Origin: DATKAS01 sp963733765
GTDB lineage: Bacteria; Actinomycetota; Acidimicrobiia; Acidimicrobiales; DATKAS01
DNA length: 64,000 nt
Assembly (NCBI GenBank): GCA_963733765.1
Contig: CAVTEI010000003.1
Location: 2,294,001 to 2,358,000, forward strand
Reading direction: 5' to 3'
Part shown: positions 37,082-46,695 of the stretch, in pieces
Position numbering within the stretch: the first letter of the stretch is position 1
How the letters are laid out: each line of letters starts with the position of its first letter
Made by a program: the position numbers and the translations under genes
The notes under the pieces: generated by a model
Database searches by the model: none
Told to the model about the DNA's origin: nothing
What the model saw: only the letters and a program-made list of their open reading frames with translations

Positions 37082-38110
37082 TCAGTCGGAGAGCAGGTCG
37101 GCCATCGCGGGCAACATCGTCGCGGGCGCGGAGACGAGCATCGTCGTCAGGCAGGTCTCTTTCCAACGCGGCAGCTCGGCCTTGATCTTGTCGACCGGCC
37201 CGACCAGTGCGAGATCCTCGACCATCGCCAGCGGCACCGCCGCGATCGCATCGGCCTTGTTACCGCCGAGGTAGAGGTCTTGGATCTTGAGGCACTCAGC
37301 CTCGTAACCGAGTCGAGCGAACACATCGAAGTGGAAGTTCGTGCCTCGAGCTCCCATGCCACCTGCGTACAACGCGAGCATCGGGCGGATCGAGTCGGCG
37401 CAGCGCTCGATGTCGTCGCCCGGGACGATCATCATCGTGGCGGCAACTTCGAAGTCGTCGGCCGTACGCCGGGCGCCGGGACGGGCGAAGCCCTCGGCGA
37501 GCGCAGCACGATAGAACCCGTCGGCCTTCGGCGAGAAGAACAACGGCAACCATCCATCGCAGATCTCCGCCGCGAGCGCGACGTTCTTCGGTCCCTCGGC
37601 ACCGAGGTAGATCGGGATGTCGGCGCGGAATGGATGCAGCGTGGACTTCAGCGGCTTTCCCAGACCCGTGCCGCCGCGCAGCGGCATCTCGTACTGCTCG
37701 CCTACGAACTCGACCGGCTTCTCACGGGCGACGATCGATCGGACGATCGAGACGTACTCGCGTGTCCACGCGAGGGGCTTCGGGTAGGGCTGGCCGTACC
37801 AACCCTCGACGACCTGTGGGCCGGACGCGCCCAGCCCGAGGATGACCCGACCCTCGGACAGGTGATCAAGGGTCATCGCGGCCATCGCAGTCGCGGCGGG
37901 GGTGCGTGCCGACATCTGGATGATGCTGGTACCCAGCTTCAACCGGGTGGTGTGCGCGCCCCACCACGCAAGTGGCGTGAGCGCGTCGGACCCGTAGGCC
38001 TCTGCCGCCCAGACCGAGTCGAAGCCGAGCCGCTCGGCCTCCTTGATCGCTTCGAGCGCTCCCGCGGGCGGCCCCGATCCCCAATACCCCGTGCCGTATC
38101 CGAGCTTCAT
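37082..38110 (-). CDS. LLM-class F420-dependent oxidoreductase
   Basis: 342 residues of luciferase-like TIM barrel: MKLGYGTGYWGSGPPAGALE start, ERLGFDSVWAAEAYGSDA (about 26-43), KLGTSIIQMSARTPAATAMA (about 58-77), LDHLSEGRVILGLGASGPQVVEGW (about 81-104) and IPIYLGAEGPKNVALAAEICDGWLP (about 165-189). Matches F420-dependent reductases of the LLM class; substrate unknown. It differs clearly from the other LLM gene at 24149, so they are not recent duplicates. ATG start, 9 bp after the alanine dehydrogenase stop on the same strand. Confidence 0.88.
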   Translation of the reverse strand: MKLGYGTGYWGSGPPAGALEAIKEAERLGFDSVWAAEAYGSDALTPLAWWGAHTTRLKLGTSIIQMSARTPAATAMAAMTLDHLSEGRVILGLGASGPQVVEGWYGQPYPKPLAWTREYVSIVRSIVAREKPVEFVGEQYEMPLRGGTGLGKPLKSTLHPFRADIPIYLGAEGPKNVALAAEICDGWLPLFFSPKADGFYRAALAEGFARPGARRTADDFEVAATMMIVPGDDIERCADSIRPMLALYAGGMGARGTNFHFDVFARLGYEAECLKIQDLYLGGNKADAIAAVPLAMVEDLALVGPVDKIKAELPRWKETCLTTMLVSAPATMLPAMADLLSD

Positions 38111-38119
38111 GTCGCGACG

Positions 38120-39238
38120 CTACGCCACGGCCGCGTGGGGCTCGACGAAGGGGAGGGACAGCGACTCGGCGACCGCGGGGTTCGTGACCTGGCCGGCGGC
38201 GGTGTTCACGCCCTGGGCCAGTGCAGGATCGCCGATCGCGTCACGCGGACCGGCGGTCGCGACTTCGAGGACGTAGGGCAGCGTCGCGTTCGTCAGCGCG
38301 TAGGTCGACGTGTAGGGCACCGCTCCGGGCATGTTCCCGACCGCGTAGTGGATGACCCCGTGCTGCTCGTAAACCGGGTCGTTGTGCGTCGTTTCGTGCG
38401 TCGTCTCGATGCAGCCCCCCTGGTCCACTGCGACGTCGACGATCACGGCACCGGGTCGCATCCCGCGCACCATCGCGTCGCTCACCACGACGGGTGCCCG
38501 GAGCCCGGCGACGAGGACGGCACCGATGACGAGGTCGGCCTCGGCGACCGCGCGCTCGACGGCTCCCCGGTTCGACGCGAGCGTCACGATGCGCCCCCTG
38601 TGGATCTGGTCGACGAAGCGCAGCCGATCGAGGTTCTTGTCGAGGAGCATCACCTCCGCTTCCATGCCGGCGGCGATCCACGCGGAGTTCCAGCCGACGT
38701 TGCCGGCGCCGAGCACGACCACGCGCGCGGGTCGCACTCCCGGCGCCCCGCCGAGGAGCACCCCCCGCCCGCCGTTGTGGCGCTCGAGGTAGTGCGCGCC
38801 GACCTGTGTCGCGATCCGCCCCGCCACCTCGCTCATCGGCGCAAGCAACGGAAGCGCGCCGTCGGGGAGCTGCACGGTCTCGTAGGCGATGCCGGTGGTG
38901 CCGGCGGAGAGGAGTGCCTTCGCGACGTCGGGGTACGCCGCGAGGTGCAGATAGGTGAACAGGGTGAGGTCGGGTCGGAGCATCGCGAACTCCGACTCCT
39001 GCGGCTCCTTCACCTTCACCACCATCTGCTGGGACCACGCATCGGCCGCCGTCGGGACGATCGTCGCCCCCGCCGCCACGTAGTCGCTGTCGGCGATCGC
39101 CGAGTCGTGCCCCGCGCCCCGCTCGACGAACACCTCGACGCCGTGGTTCTCGAGCTCGCGCACCCCATCCGGGGTCATCGCCACGCGATGTTCGGCGGTC
39201 TTGATCTCTCGTGGCACGCCGACGGTCAGTGCGGTCAT
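38120..39238 (-). CDS. ald: Alanine dehydrogenase
   Basis: 372 residues. NAD-dependent reversible deamination of L-alanine to pyruvate. Seen: VGVPREIKTAEHRVAMTPDG at the N-terminus (Arg15-like substrate contact and the Ala-DH/PNT signature), VVKVKEPQESEFAML (about 73-87; catalytic Lys), TYLHLAAYP with the catalytic His near 96, and the NAD site VVVLGAGNVGWNSAWIA (about 169-185). ATG start. With ddl and the murF-like gene a few kb away it could feed alanine into cell-wall synthesis, but it is in a separate unit and more often serves nitrogen and redox balance. Confidence 0.95.
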   Translation of the reverse strand: MTALTVGVPREIKTAEHRVAMTPDGVRELENHGVEVFVERGAGHDSAIADSDYVAAGATIVPTAADAWSQQMVVKVKEPQESEFAMLRPDLTLFTYLHLAAYPDVAKALLSAGTTGIAYETVQLPDGALPLLAPMSEVAGRIATQVGAHYLERHNGGRGVLLGGAPGVRPARVVVLGAGNVGWNSAWIAAGMEAEVMLLDKNLDRLRFVDQIHRGRIVTLASNRGAVERAVAEADLVIGAVLVAGLRAPVVVSDAMVRGMRPGAVIVDVAVDQGGCIETTHETTHNDPVYEQHGVIHYAVGNMPGAVPYTSTYALTNATLPYVLEVATAGPRDAIGDPALAQGVNTAAGQVTNPAVAESLSLPFVEPHAAVA

Positions 39239-39290
39239 GTCAGAACGCTCTCATGTCACAACGACGTGCGCTCGCGCCTCGCACGCGGCG

Positions 39291-40724
39291 CTAGCCCGTC
39301 TTGATCATCACGTGCTTGAGCTCGGTGTAGGCCTCGATCGCGTACACCGACATGTCCTTGCCGACGCCAGACTGCTTGAACCCGCCATGGGGCATCTCCG
39401 ACACGAGAGGTCCGTGGTCGTTGACCCACACGGTGCCGAACTGCAGCGCCCGACTCACACGCATCGCTCGTCCGACGTCTCTGGTCCAAACGCTCGCTGC
39501 GAGGCCGTAGTCGACGCCGTTCGCCCACGCGATCGCCTGCTCTTCGTCCGTGAAGCGCTGCACGGTGACCACGGGACCGAACACCTCCCGCTGGATGATC
39601 TCTGCGTCCTGCGCGACGTCCGTGATCACACTCGGCTCGTAGAAGTACCCGGCACCTGACGCGGCCGCGCCACCGGTCACGACGGTCGCGCCTGCAGCCT
39701 TCGCACGATCGACGAAGCCCGCTACCCGGTCTCGCTGCTCGGCGGAGACGACCGGCCCGAGCTCGGTGTCCGGGTCGGCAGGGCTCCCGACGTTGAGGCT
39801 CTTCGCCGCAGCGGCGAGTTCGCTCACGAAGTCGTCGTAGATGCCCGGTCCGGTGATCACACGTGTCGCCGCGGTGCAGTCCTGCCCCGCGTTGAAGTAC
39901 CCGAAGAGCTTCACGCCGGCGACAACAGCTTCGAGGTCGGCGTCGTCGAATACGACCACAGGTGCTTTTCCACCGAGCTCGAGATGCACCCGCTTCAACG
40001 TCTCGGCTGCGGCGCGCATGATCGCCTTGCCCGTCGTCACTTCGCCGGTCAGCGACACGATGGCGACCTTGGGATGGGCCACCAGCGCCGCCCCGCAGTG
40101 TTCGCCATCGCCGGTGATCACGTTGAGCACCCCCGGCGGGAAGAGGTCGGACGCGATGTCCGCCAGCTCGAGAGCGGTGAGCGGCGTGAGCTCCGACGGC
40201 TTCAGCACGACGGTGTTCCCGGCCGCCAGCGCGGGCCCGATCTTCCACGCCGCCATCATCAGCGGGTAGTTCCACGGGGCGATCGAGGCGACGACGCCGA
40301 GTGGCTCGCGCCGGAGGATCGACGTGTAGCCGGCGAGGTACTCGCCGGGCGCCTGGGTGGTGAGGTTGCGCGCGCCCGCTCCGAAGTACCGCAGGTTGTC
40401 GGCGAGGAAGCCGATCTCGTCCGGGACGGCAGAAATCGGCTTGCCGACGTTGCGGCTCTCGATGGAGACGAGGTGGTCCGCGCGCTCCTCCAGACGGTCG
40501 GCGAGCGCGCTCAGTGCTTTGGCTCGTTCACCGGGTGCGGTCGCGGCCCACTCTTCGAACGCGGCCGCCGCGGCTTCCACGGCGGCGGCGACGTCGGCTT
40601 CGTTGGACGAGGCGACCTCGGTGATGACTTCCCCCGTCGCTGGGTCGATCACTGAGTCGGTGCGGTCGCTTCGAGCGTCCTGCCACGCGCCGCCTATGAA
40701 GTTCTTCCGCGCTGTCCATGGCAC
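39291..40724 (-). CDS. Aldehyde dehydrogenase, gamma-aminobutyraldehyde type
   Basis: 477 residues, GTG start at 40724. NAD-dependent ALDH: WNYPLMMAAWKIGPALAAGN (Asn of the active site, about 147-166), VHLELGGKAPVVVFDDADLE (general base Glu, about 244-263), catalytic Cys in GQDCTAATR (about 281), and the C-terminal SEMPHGGFKQSGVGKDMS, YAIEAYTELKHVM. That last pattern is typical of gamma-aminobutyraldehyde dehydrogenases (PatD/YdcW), which oxidise the putrescine-derived aldehyde to GABA. Next to a putrescine/spermidine-type ABC transporter, as ydcW is in E. coli, this supports polyamine breakdown. Divergent from the amidohydrolase gene. Confidence 0.88.
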   Translation of the reverse strand: MPWTARKNFIGGAWQDARSDRTDSVIDPATGEVITEVASSNEADVAAAVEAAAAAFEEWAATAPGERAKALSALADRLEERADHLVSIESRNVGKPISAVPDEIGFLADNLRYFGAGARNLTTQAPGEYLAGYTSILRREPLGVVASIAPWNYPLMMAAWKIGPALAAGNTVVLKPSELTPLTALELADIASDLFPPGVLNVITGDGEHCGAALVAHPKVAIVSLTGEVTTGKAIMRAAAETLKRVHLELGGKAPVVVFDDADLEAVVAGVKLFGYFNAGQDCTAATRVITGPGIYDDFVSELAAAAKSLNVGSPADPDTELGPVVSAEQRDRVAGFVDRAKAAGATVVTGGAAASGAGYFYEPSVITDVAQDAEIIQREVFGPVVTVQRFTDEEQAIAWANGVDYGLAASVWTRDVGRAMRVSRALQFGTVWVNDHGPLVSEMPHGGFKQSGVGKDMSVYAIEAYTELKHVMIKTG

Positions 40725-40772
40725 CCCTCTCTTGCTGGTGCCGCGATCTTGGGTTCACACCTGACCGGGGCG

Positions 40773-40787
40773 CAAGGGATTCCCTTG
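40773..40787. promoter_or_regulatory. Palindrome in the divergent ALDH/amidohydrolase gap
   Basis: CAAGGGA, T, TCCCTTG is a perfect 7-bp-arm inverted repeat about 50 bp from the ALDH start. A possible operator for the divergent polyamine genes; no regulator gene is adjacent. Confidence 0.45.
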
Positions 40788-40865
40788 CTCCCTCGCGCCG
40801 CACTGCCTTAGGTTCCCCGGGTCATCGGCCCATGAGAACGGGAGCCCGCCCTGGACCGAGCGCTG

Positions 40866-42473
40866 TTGTTCTGCAACGGAGCGGTCCTGACGTCAGACCC
40901 CCGCCGACCTCTCGCGTGGGCGGTCGCGGTCTCGAACGGATCCATCGTCGGTCTCGACGACGAGGCTCTCGACTGGCGATCGCGTGGTGCCACCGAGGTG
41001 GACCTGGGGGGAGGGTGTCTCGTTCCGGGCTTCCGCGACGGACACATCCACCCGTTGTGGGGAGGCGTCGAGCTCGGCCAGGCCCCGCTCGTCGGCGCCC
41101 GATCGATTGGGGAGATCGTGGATCGTGTGCGCGCTTACGCGGAAGCGAACCCCGGTCTCGAGTGGATCGAAGGTGGCGGCTACGACCCCTCCTTGCTCCC
41201 CGCGGGCATCGGCGAGGCCGCCACGCTCGACATCGCGGTGCGCGATCGGCCGGTCGTGCTCGAGGCGAGTGACCACCACACCATGTGGGTCAACTCTGAA
41301 GCACTTCGCCGCGCCGGCATCGACGGGGAGACGCCCGATCCGCCGCTCGGCCGCATCCTGCGGCGGGGCGACGGCTCACCGATCGGCACCCTCGTCGAGT
41401 GGGACGCGCTGGCGATGATGCGCCGTCACATCCCGCCCGCGACGCTCGAAGAGCGTCAGGAGGGGCTCGCCCGCGCGATGCGCGAGCTCGCGCGCGCCGG
41501 CATCACGTGGGTGCAAGAGGCTTCCGCGACCCTCGACGATGTCGACGTCTATGGGGCCGCCGCCCGCTCGGGCGGCCTCACATCGAGGGTCAACATCGCG
41601 CTCCGCGCCGAGCCGTCGCGGTGGGGCCGCGACCGTGCGGGGTTCGTGGAGCGCCGCGATGAGCTCGCGGGGGCCGCCGATTCGAGTCAGGTGCTGCAGG
41701 CGCAGACGATCAAGTTCTTCGCCGACGGCGTGATCGAGATGGGCACCGGCTACCTCCTCGAGCCGTACGACGACGCCCCCCACACGTGTGGCCTTCCGAA
41801 CTGGTCTCCGGAGGAGCTGTCCGACGCGGTGACCGCCTTTGATGCCGACGGGTTCCAGATTCACATCCACGCGATCGGAGACGGCGGAGTCCGCATGGCC
41901 CTCGACGCGATCGAGGCCGCGGCCGCGCGCAACGGCCCGCGCGACCGCCGGCCGGTGATCGCCCACACACAGGTCGTGCAGGGTGTCGACCGGTCGCGGT
42001 TCGCGGCCCTCGGTGTGATCGCGAACTTCGAGCCGCTTTGGGCGTGCCTCGACCCGACGATGGAGGAGCTGACGCTGCCGAGGCTCGGTCCCGCGCGATC
42101 GGCGTTGCAGTACCCGATCGCGTCCATCGCGCGAGCGGGTGCACGCATCTCCTTCGGCAGCGACTGGCCGGTGTCGTCGATGCATCCCCTCCATGGCCTC
42201 GCGGTCGCGGTCACCCGGCAGAACCGCGACGGCAAGCCGAGCGGAGGGTGGCTGCCCGAGGAGCGGCTCCCGATCGCTCAGGCGCTCGCTGCCTACACTG
42301 CCGGCACGGCTTACCAGGGGTTCGAGGACGACACGGGGGGAGTCATCGCCGAGGGACGTCGCGCCGATCTCTGCGCACTCTCAGACGACATCAGCGCGAT
42401 GGCTGGGCTCGAGATCGCGGACGTCGCGGTGACGGGCACATGGACCGGCGGGCGAGAAGTGCACGGGTCGTGA
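40866..42473 (+). CDS. Amidohydrolase, YtcJ/NfdA-like
   Basis: 535 residues. Metal-dependent hydrolase of the amidohydrolase 3 family. Seen: PGFRDGHIHPLWGG (about 55-68, the HxH metal site), IKFFADGVIEMGTGYLLEPY (about 281-300), HIHAIGDGGVRMALDAIE (about 332-349), VIAHTQVVQG and SFGSDWPVSSMHPLHGL (about 430-446, the Asp ligand). Family members cleave N-substituted amides such as formamides. The start is unclear: TTG at 40866 is used here, but CTG at 40851 has a better-placed GGGAG ribosome-binding site. Its stop overlaps potA (GTGA), so it belongs to the transporter operon and may release an amine that enters polyamine catabolism. Confidence 0.82.
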   Translation: MFCNGAVLTSDPRRPLAWAVAVSNGSIVGLDDEALDWRSRGATEVDLGGGCLVPGFRDGHIHPLWGGVELGQAPLVGARSIGEIVDRVRAYAEANPGLEWIEGGGYDPSLLPAGIGEAATLDIAVRDRPVVLEASDHHTMWVNSEALRRAGIDGETPDPPLGRILRRGDGSPIGTLVEWDALAMMRRHIPPATLEERQEGLARAMRELARAGITWVQEASATLDDVDVYGAAARSGGLTSRVNIALRAEPSRWGRDRAGFVERRDELAGAADSSQVLQAQTIKFFADGVIEMGTGYLLEPYDDAPHTCGLPNWSPEELSDAVTAFDADGFQIHIHAIGDGGVRMALDAIEAAAARNGPRDRRPVIAHTQVVQGVDRSRFAALGVIANFEPLWACLDPTMEELTLPRLGPARSALQYPIASIARAGARISFGSDWPVSSMHPLHGLAVAVTRQNRDGKPSGGWLPEERLPIAQALAAYTAGTAYQGFEDDTGGVIAEGRRADLCALSDDISAMAGLEIADVAVTGTWTGGREVHGS

Positions 42474-43591
42474 GCGGCGAACGCGGGTCGGTCGAGCTCA
42501 CCGAGGTAACCAAGCGCTTCGGCTCGATGGTCGCGGTCGACAGCCTCGACCTCGACGTGAAGGCGGGGGAGTTCCTTGCACTGCTCGGTCCGAGCGGATG
42601 CGGCAAGACGACGACCCTGCGCATGCTTGCCGGGTTCGAGCAGCCCGACGAGGGATACATCCGCATCTCGGGCCAGTACGTGCAGGGCGTCGCTCCCCAC
42701 AAGCGCGACGTGAACACCGTCTTCCAGCATTACGCGCTCTTCCCCCACATGACCGTCGCCGAGAACGTCGCCTACGGCCTTCGGCAGAAGGGCGTGGACA
42801 GGTCCGAGACCTCGAGACGGGTGGGCGAATCGCTCGAGATGGTGAAGATGACGCCGTTGGCGCGGCGCAAGCCTCGCCAGCTGTCGGGTGGTCAGCAGCA
42901 ACGCGTCGCGCTCGCGTGCGCACTCGTGAACAAGCCGGCGGTGCTCCTGCTCGACGAGCCCCTCGGTGCGCTCGACCGCAAGCTCCGCCAGGAGATGCAG
43001 ATCGAGCTGAAGCTGCTGCAGACCCAGGTCGGGATCACGTTCATCTTCGTGACGCACGATCAGGAAGAGGCGCTCTCGATGTCCGACCGCATCGTGGTGA
43101 TGCTCGATGGGCATGTCGAGCAGACTGCGGACCCCGACACCATCTACGACCAGCCGGCGTCGGCGTTCGTCGCCGGCTTCATCGGCCAGCAGAACTTCCT
43201 CCCCGGCACCGTGAAGGGCGACGGACACGAGCTCGCCGGCGAGGGTTTCACGGTCATTGCCGCGCGCGCCGCTCCCGACGTGGTCGTCGGCAGCCCGGGC
43301 CTCGCCGCGGTGCGGCCCGAGGCCGTGACGATCGTGCCCAACGTCCCCGATCACGCAATCAACGCGATCCACGGCCGCTTGGCCGGTGTCTCGCATCTCG
43401 GCGACCTCATTCAGTACGTGGTCATCGCGACCTCGGGTCGGGAGATCTTGAGCCGCCAGCCTCGGCACGAAGCGCCCCGCCTGGATCCGGGCGCCGATGT
43501 GTGGTGCCGTTGGGACACCGACCGAGTGCAGGTCTTTGGGGGAGTTCAATCGACGCTCGTCATGGCCGACCCCGCGGCAGACGACGCATGA
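42470..43591 (+). CDS. potA: Spermidine/putrescine ABC transporter, ATP-binding subunit
   Basis: 373 residues from a GTG overlapping the amidohydrolase stop. ATPase landmarks: Walker A GPSGCGKTT (about 41-49), Q-loop NTVFQHYALFPHMTVAENV, signature LSGGQQQR (about 142-149), Walker B VLLLDEPLGALDRKLR and switch His FVTHDQEEALSMSDRI. A C-terminal TOBE regulatory domain (about 250-365) is present, including IGQQNFLPGTV. Energises import of a polyamine-like cation across the membrane. In-frame sequence upstream of 42470 is antisense-like noise and rejected. Confidence 0.92.
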   Translation: MSGERGSVELTEVTKRFGSMVAVDSLDLDVKAGEFLALLGPSGCGKTTTLRMLAGFEQPDEGYIRISGQYVQGVAPHKRDVNTVFQHYALFPHMTVAENVAYGLRQKGVDRSETSRRVGESLEMVKMTPLARRKPRQLSGGQQQRVALACALVNKPAVLLLDEPLGALDRKLRQEMQIELKLLQTQVGITFIFVTHDQEEALSMSDRIVVMLDGHVEQTADPDTIYDQPASAFVAGFIGQQNFLPGTVKGDGHELAGEGFTVIAARAAPDVVVGSPGLAAVRPEAVTIVPNVPDHAINAIHGRLAGVSHLGDLIQYVVIATSGREILSRQPRHEAPRLDPGADVWCRWDTDRVQVFGGVQSTLVMADPAADDA

Positions 43592-43609
43592 GAACGCAAG
43601 GAGACCTTC

Positions 43610-44796
43610 GTGGCTGATGACCGCATCCGAATCCTGGCGCCGCGGCGAGCGCGCAACGCCTCGGCACCGACCTCACACGGCGGCGCCTGCTGGGGCTCGG
43701 CGCAACCGGCCTCGCTGGTCTCGTCGTCGGGCCGGGGCTGCTCGCGGCGTGCGGTGGCGACGACGACTCCGCCAGCGCGGGCAGCACGAGCGGCGGGGGC
43801 GAGGGCGGCGGCGGCGGCAACGGCAGCCTCAACCTCTTCACCTGGGCCGAGTACCACTCCCAGGAGCTTCTCGATGCGTTCGGCAACGTCACGGTCACCG
43901 TGTACAGCTCGAACGAAGAGGCGATCGCGAAGCTGCAGGCCGCCGGGGGCACGAGCGGCTTCGACGTGCTCATCCCCACGGGTGCGTACATCCCGCAGAT
44001 GGCGGCGGACGGCCTCGTGCAGACACTCGACAAGGATCGGCTGGCGAACTTCGGCAACATCGATCCGATCTACCTGGGTCAGGACTGGGATCCGGGCAAC
44101 GACTACACGGTGCCGAAGGACTGGGGTTCGACGGGCTGGATCTACGACAACTCCGTGCTCACGACGCCGCTGGCGACGTGGCAGGACTTCATCGATGCGG
44201 CGATGGGTCCGGCGAGCGGCCAGACGTCGGTCCTCGACACGCCCGGCGAGCTCACGGGCATCTACTTCTGGGCGAACGGCATCAACTGGACAACCACCGA
44301 CCCCGCCGACCTCGACGCCTGCGAGGCGTTCATCGTCGACGAGTTCGCCGGAAATCTGAAGGCGTTCGACTCGTACCCCGGCATCAACCTCACCTCGGGC
44401 AACTACATCCTTTCGCAGGTGTGGAACGGCGACGCCCGCCAAGGCCTGTTGTCGGTGGACGACCCTGATCGCTACAGCTGGGGGCTCGGCGCTCCGGCCA
44501 CCGAGCTCTGGATGGACAACTACGCGATCGTCTCCGATGCTCCGAACCTCGACTCGGCGTACGCGTTCATCGACTTCATGCTCGACCCGCAGAACTCGGT
44601 GACCGACCTCCAGTTCCACGGCTACAACACGGCGATCAAGGACATCGAGTCGCTGCTCCCTGCCGATCTGCCGTTCAAGGACCTGATCTTCTTCACACCC
44701 GAGCAGGTGGAGACGATGGAGGCGGGCGCGGTCAACGAAGCGCAGGACCGTCTCGTCGAGATCTACAACAAGGCGAAGGCGGAGGCGGGGGCCTGA
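43610..44796 (+). CDS. potD: Polyamine ABC transporter, substrate-binding lipoprotein (PotD-like), one frameshift
   Basis: About 395 residues. GTG at 43610 with AAGGAG six bases upstream. One base is missing between about 43635 and 43665; the mature frame then reads a Tat-type lipoprotein signal (TDLTRRRLLGLGATGLAGLV, then LLAACGG with the lipidated Cys). The binding domain follows: LNLFTWAEYHSQELLDAFG, SSNEEAIAKLQAAGG (about 105), GFDVLIPTGAYIPQMAADG and VPKDWGSTGWIYDNSVL. This is the spermidine/putrescine-binding family; ligand choice is unproven. The twin-arginine signal suggests it is folded before export. Confidence 0.87.
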
Positions 44797-44799
44797 GCC

Positions 44800-45792
44800 A
44801 TGACGGCCACGGTGACGCCTCCGGTCTCGGTCGAAGACCGGAGCGCGCCGCCACCACAACGCCGTCGCCCGAAGGTGCCGAAGTTCGCGCTCGCGATCCC
44901 GTCGTGGGTGTGGTACCTCGGCTTCTTCATCGTCCCCGTGCTCGTCGTCGTCTGGTACAGCTTCGGGTACAAGCCGCCGGTCACCGCGGGGCAGGGACCG
45001 ATCGGCACCGATCAGCTGTCGCTCGACAACTACCGCGAGGCGCTCTCGGACACGTTCTTCAAGACGTTCCAGAACACCCTGCGGGTTGCCATCACCGGGA
45101 CCCTGCTGTGCTTGGTCATCGGGTTTCCCGTCGCCTACTTCATCGCGGTGAAGATGCCGGCGAAGTGGCGGGGGTTGATGCTCGCGCTCGTCATCATCCC
45201 GTTCTGGACGAGCTTCCTCATCCGCACGATCGCGTGGCGCATCGTCCTCGCTCCTGAGGGCTGGCTGTCGCACTTCATGCAAACGGTGGGACTCCGTGAC
45301 ACGCCCATCCGCTTCCTCGACACGAGGGAGGCGGTGCAGCTCGGTGTCGTCTACAACTACCTGCCGCTGATGATCTTCCCGCTGTTCGTGGCGCTCGATC
45401 GTCTCGATCCGGCATTGCGAGAAGCGAGCAAGGATCTCGGGGCCAGCCGCGTCAAGACATTCCTACAGGTGACGTTGCCGCTCGCCGCGCCGGGCATGAT
45501 CGCCGGTCTGCTGCTCGTCTTCATCCCGCTTGCCGGTGACTACATCACCGCGAGCGTGCTCGGTGGCGCGAAGGGCAACATGGCCGGCGCGCTCGTCGCG
45601 ACCCAGTTCCTCGCCGCACAGAACTGGGCGCTCGGGTCCGCGATGGCGGTCGTGCTCATCTTCACGATCCTCGCCTCGATCGCGATTGCCGCGGTCATCG
45701 CCCTCGTGGTGCGCGCGGTGATCCGCAAGGTACGGGCGGTCGACGTGGCTCTACCAGCAACGGTCGCGGTGCCCGCGGGAGCCCCGTCATGA
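44800..45792 (+). CDS. potB: Polyamine ABC transporter permease (PotB-like)
   Basis: 330 residues, ATG start 3 bp after the potD stop. Six predicted membrane helices after a Pro-rich cytoplasmic N-terminus (WYLGFFIVPVLVVVWYSFGY is the first). The ATPase-contacting EAA-like loop reads REASKDLGASRVKTFLQVTLP (about 207-227). Extended loop between helices 1 and 2 (PVTAGQGPIGTDQLSLDNYR) is typical of this subunit. Forms the translocation channel with PotC. Confidence 0.92.
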   Translation: MTATVTPPVSVEDRSAPPPQRRRPKVPKFALAIPSWVWYLGFFIVPVLVVVWYSFGYKPPVTAGQGPIGTDQLSLDNYREALSDTFFKTFQNTLRVAITGTLLCLVIGFPVAYFIAVKMPAKWRGLMLALVIIPFWTSFLIRTIAWRIVLAPEGWLSHFMQTVGLRDTPIRFLDTREAVQLGVVYNYLPLMIFPLFVALDRLDPALREASKDLGASRVKTFLQVTLPLAAPGMIAGLLLVFIPLAGDYITASVLGGAKGNMAGALVATQFLAAQNWALGSAMAVVLIFTILASIAIAAVIALVVRAVIRKVRAVDVALPATVAVPAGAPS

Positions 45793-46683
45793 CTGCCGCC
45801 GTCGACGCACCACCGACGCGCGGCCGCCGGTTGGACCTCGTGTCGTGGGGCCTCGGTGTGTGGACCGTGCTGGTGATCGTGTTCCTGTTCATCCCGATCG
45901 GGTTCGTCGTCGCCCACTCGTTCAACAGCGGCAACGCGCTGCTCGTGTGGCAGGGCTTCAGCACCGACTGGTACCGCAACCTGTTCGACAACGACCCGCT
46001 CGTGCAGGCGATCCGGAATTCGTTGAAGGTCGCGATCGGCAGCACGCTGATCGCGGTGGTCCTCGGTGGGACGGCCGGCGTCGCGTTGGCGCGACGGGGC
46101 GGCAAGTGGAACCACCCCTTCATGGCGATCGTGTTTCTCATCCTCGTGACGCCCGAGATCGTGGACGCGATCGCCTACCTGATCTGGTTCGTCCGGATCG
46201 GCGGGCCGTTCGAAGACGGCTTCCTGTTCCTGAGCTCGGGCGAGGTGCGGCTGTTCGTCGGCCACTCACTCTTCAGCTCTGCCGTGGTCACGCTCATCGT
46301 GCGTGCGCGCCTTCAGGGCCTCGACGAATCTCTCGAGGAAGCGGCCGCGGATCTCGGTGCAACACCCGCACGGGCATTTCGCCAGATCACGCTGCCGTTG
46401 ATGTTCCCCGCGCTTCTCGCGGGCGGCGCTGTTGGCGTTCACGTTCAGTCTCGACAACACCATCGTCTCGACGTTCATCAGCACCGCGGGGTCGACGACG
46501 CTGCCGGTGTACGTCTTCTCGGCGGTGCGGTCGGTGATCAAGCCCGACATCGGCGCGGCGGCCACGTTGATGCTCGTGCTGACCCTCGTCGCCCTGGGGT
46601 TCGTCGCGTTCGTGTTGCGCCGAGGTGGTGACTCGGCCGGCGACGTGGCGGCCACCCTCACCGCGAATTCAGCGAGCCAGTAG
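45789..46683 (+). CDS. potC: Polyamine ABC transporter permease (PotC-like), one frameshift
   Basis: About 298 residues once one extra base near 46421-46430 (GGGCGGCGC) is removed. ATG overlaps the potB stop (ATGA). Helix 1 is VWTVLVIVFLFIPIGFVVAH; the EAA loop is EEAAADLGATPARAFRQITL (about 185-204). After the frame change it reads LAFTFSLDNTIVSTFISTAG and ends LTANSASQ. Family-typical FSLDNTIV is conserved across the break, which argues for an error in the sequence. Confidence 0.87.
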
Positions 46684-46695
46684 CCTGTCGCCACC

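Noticed and set aside
24149..38110. Recent duplication of the two F420-type oxidoreductases
   Set aside because: Their sequences differ outside the shared family motifs (start blocks, lengths 291 and 342), so they are distant paralogues.
36596..39304. A 902-codon open frame on + opposite the hydrolase, F420-type and alanine dehydrogenase genes
   Set aside because: It is antisense to three clear genes, is rich in Arg, Gly, His and Asp, and has no domain. Long antisense frames are expected at this GC content.
42038..42469. N-terminal extension of the PotA gene
   Set aside because: Upstream codons overlap the amidohydrolase gene and have no similarity; the GTG at 42470 overlaps its stop as in the other coupled pairs.
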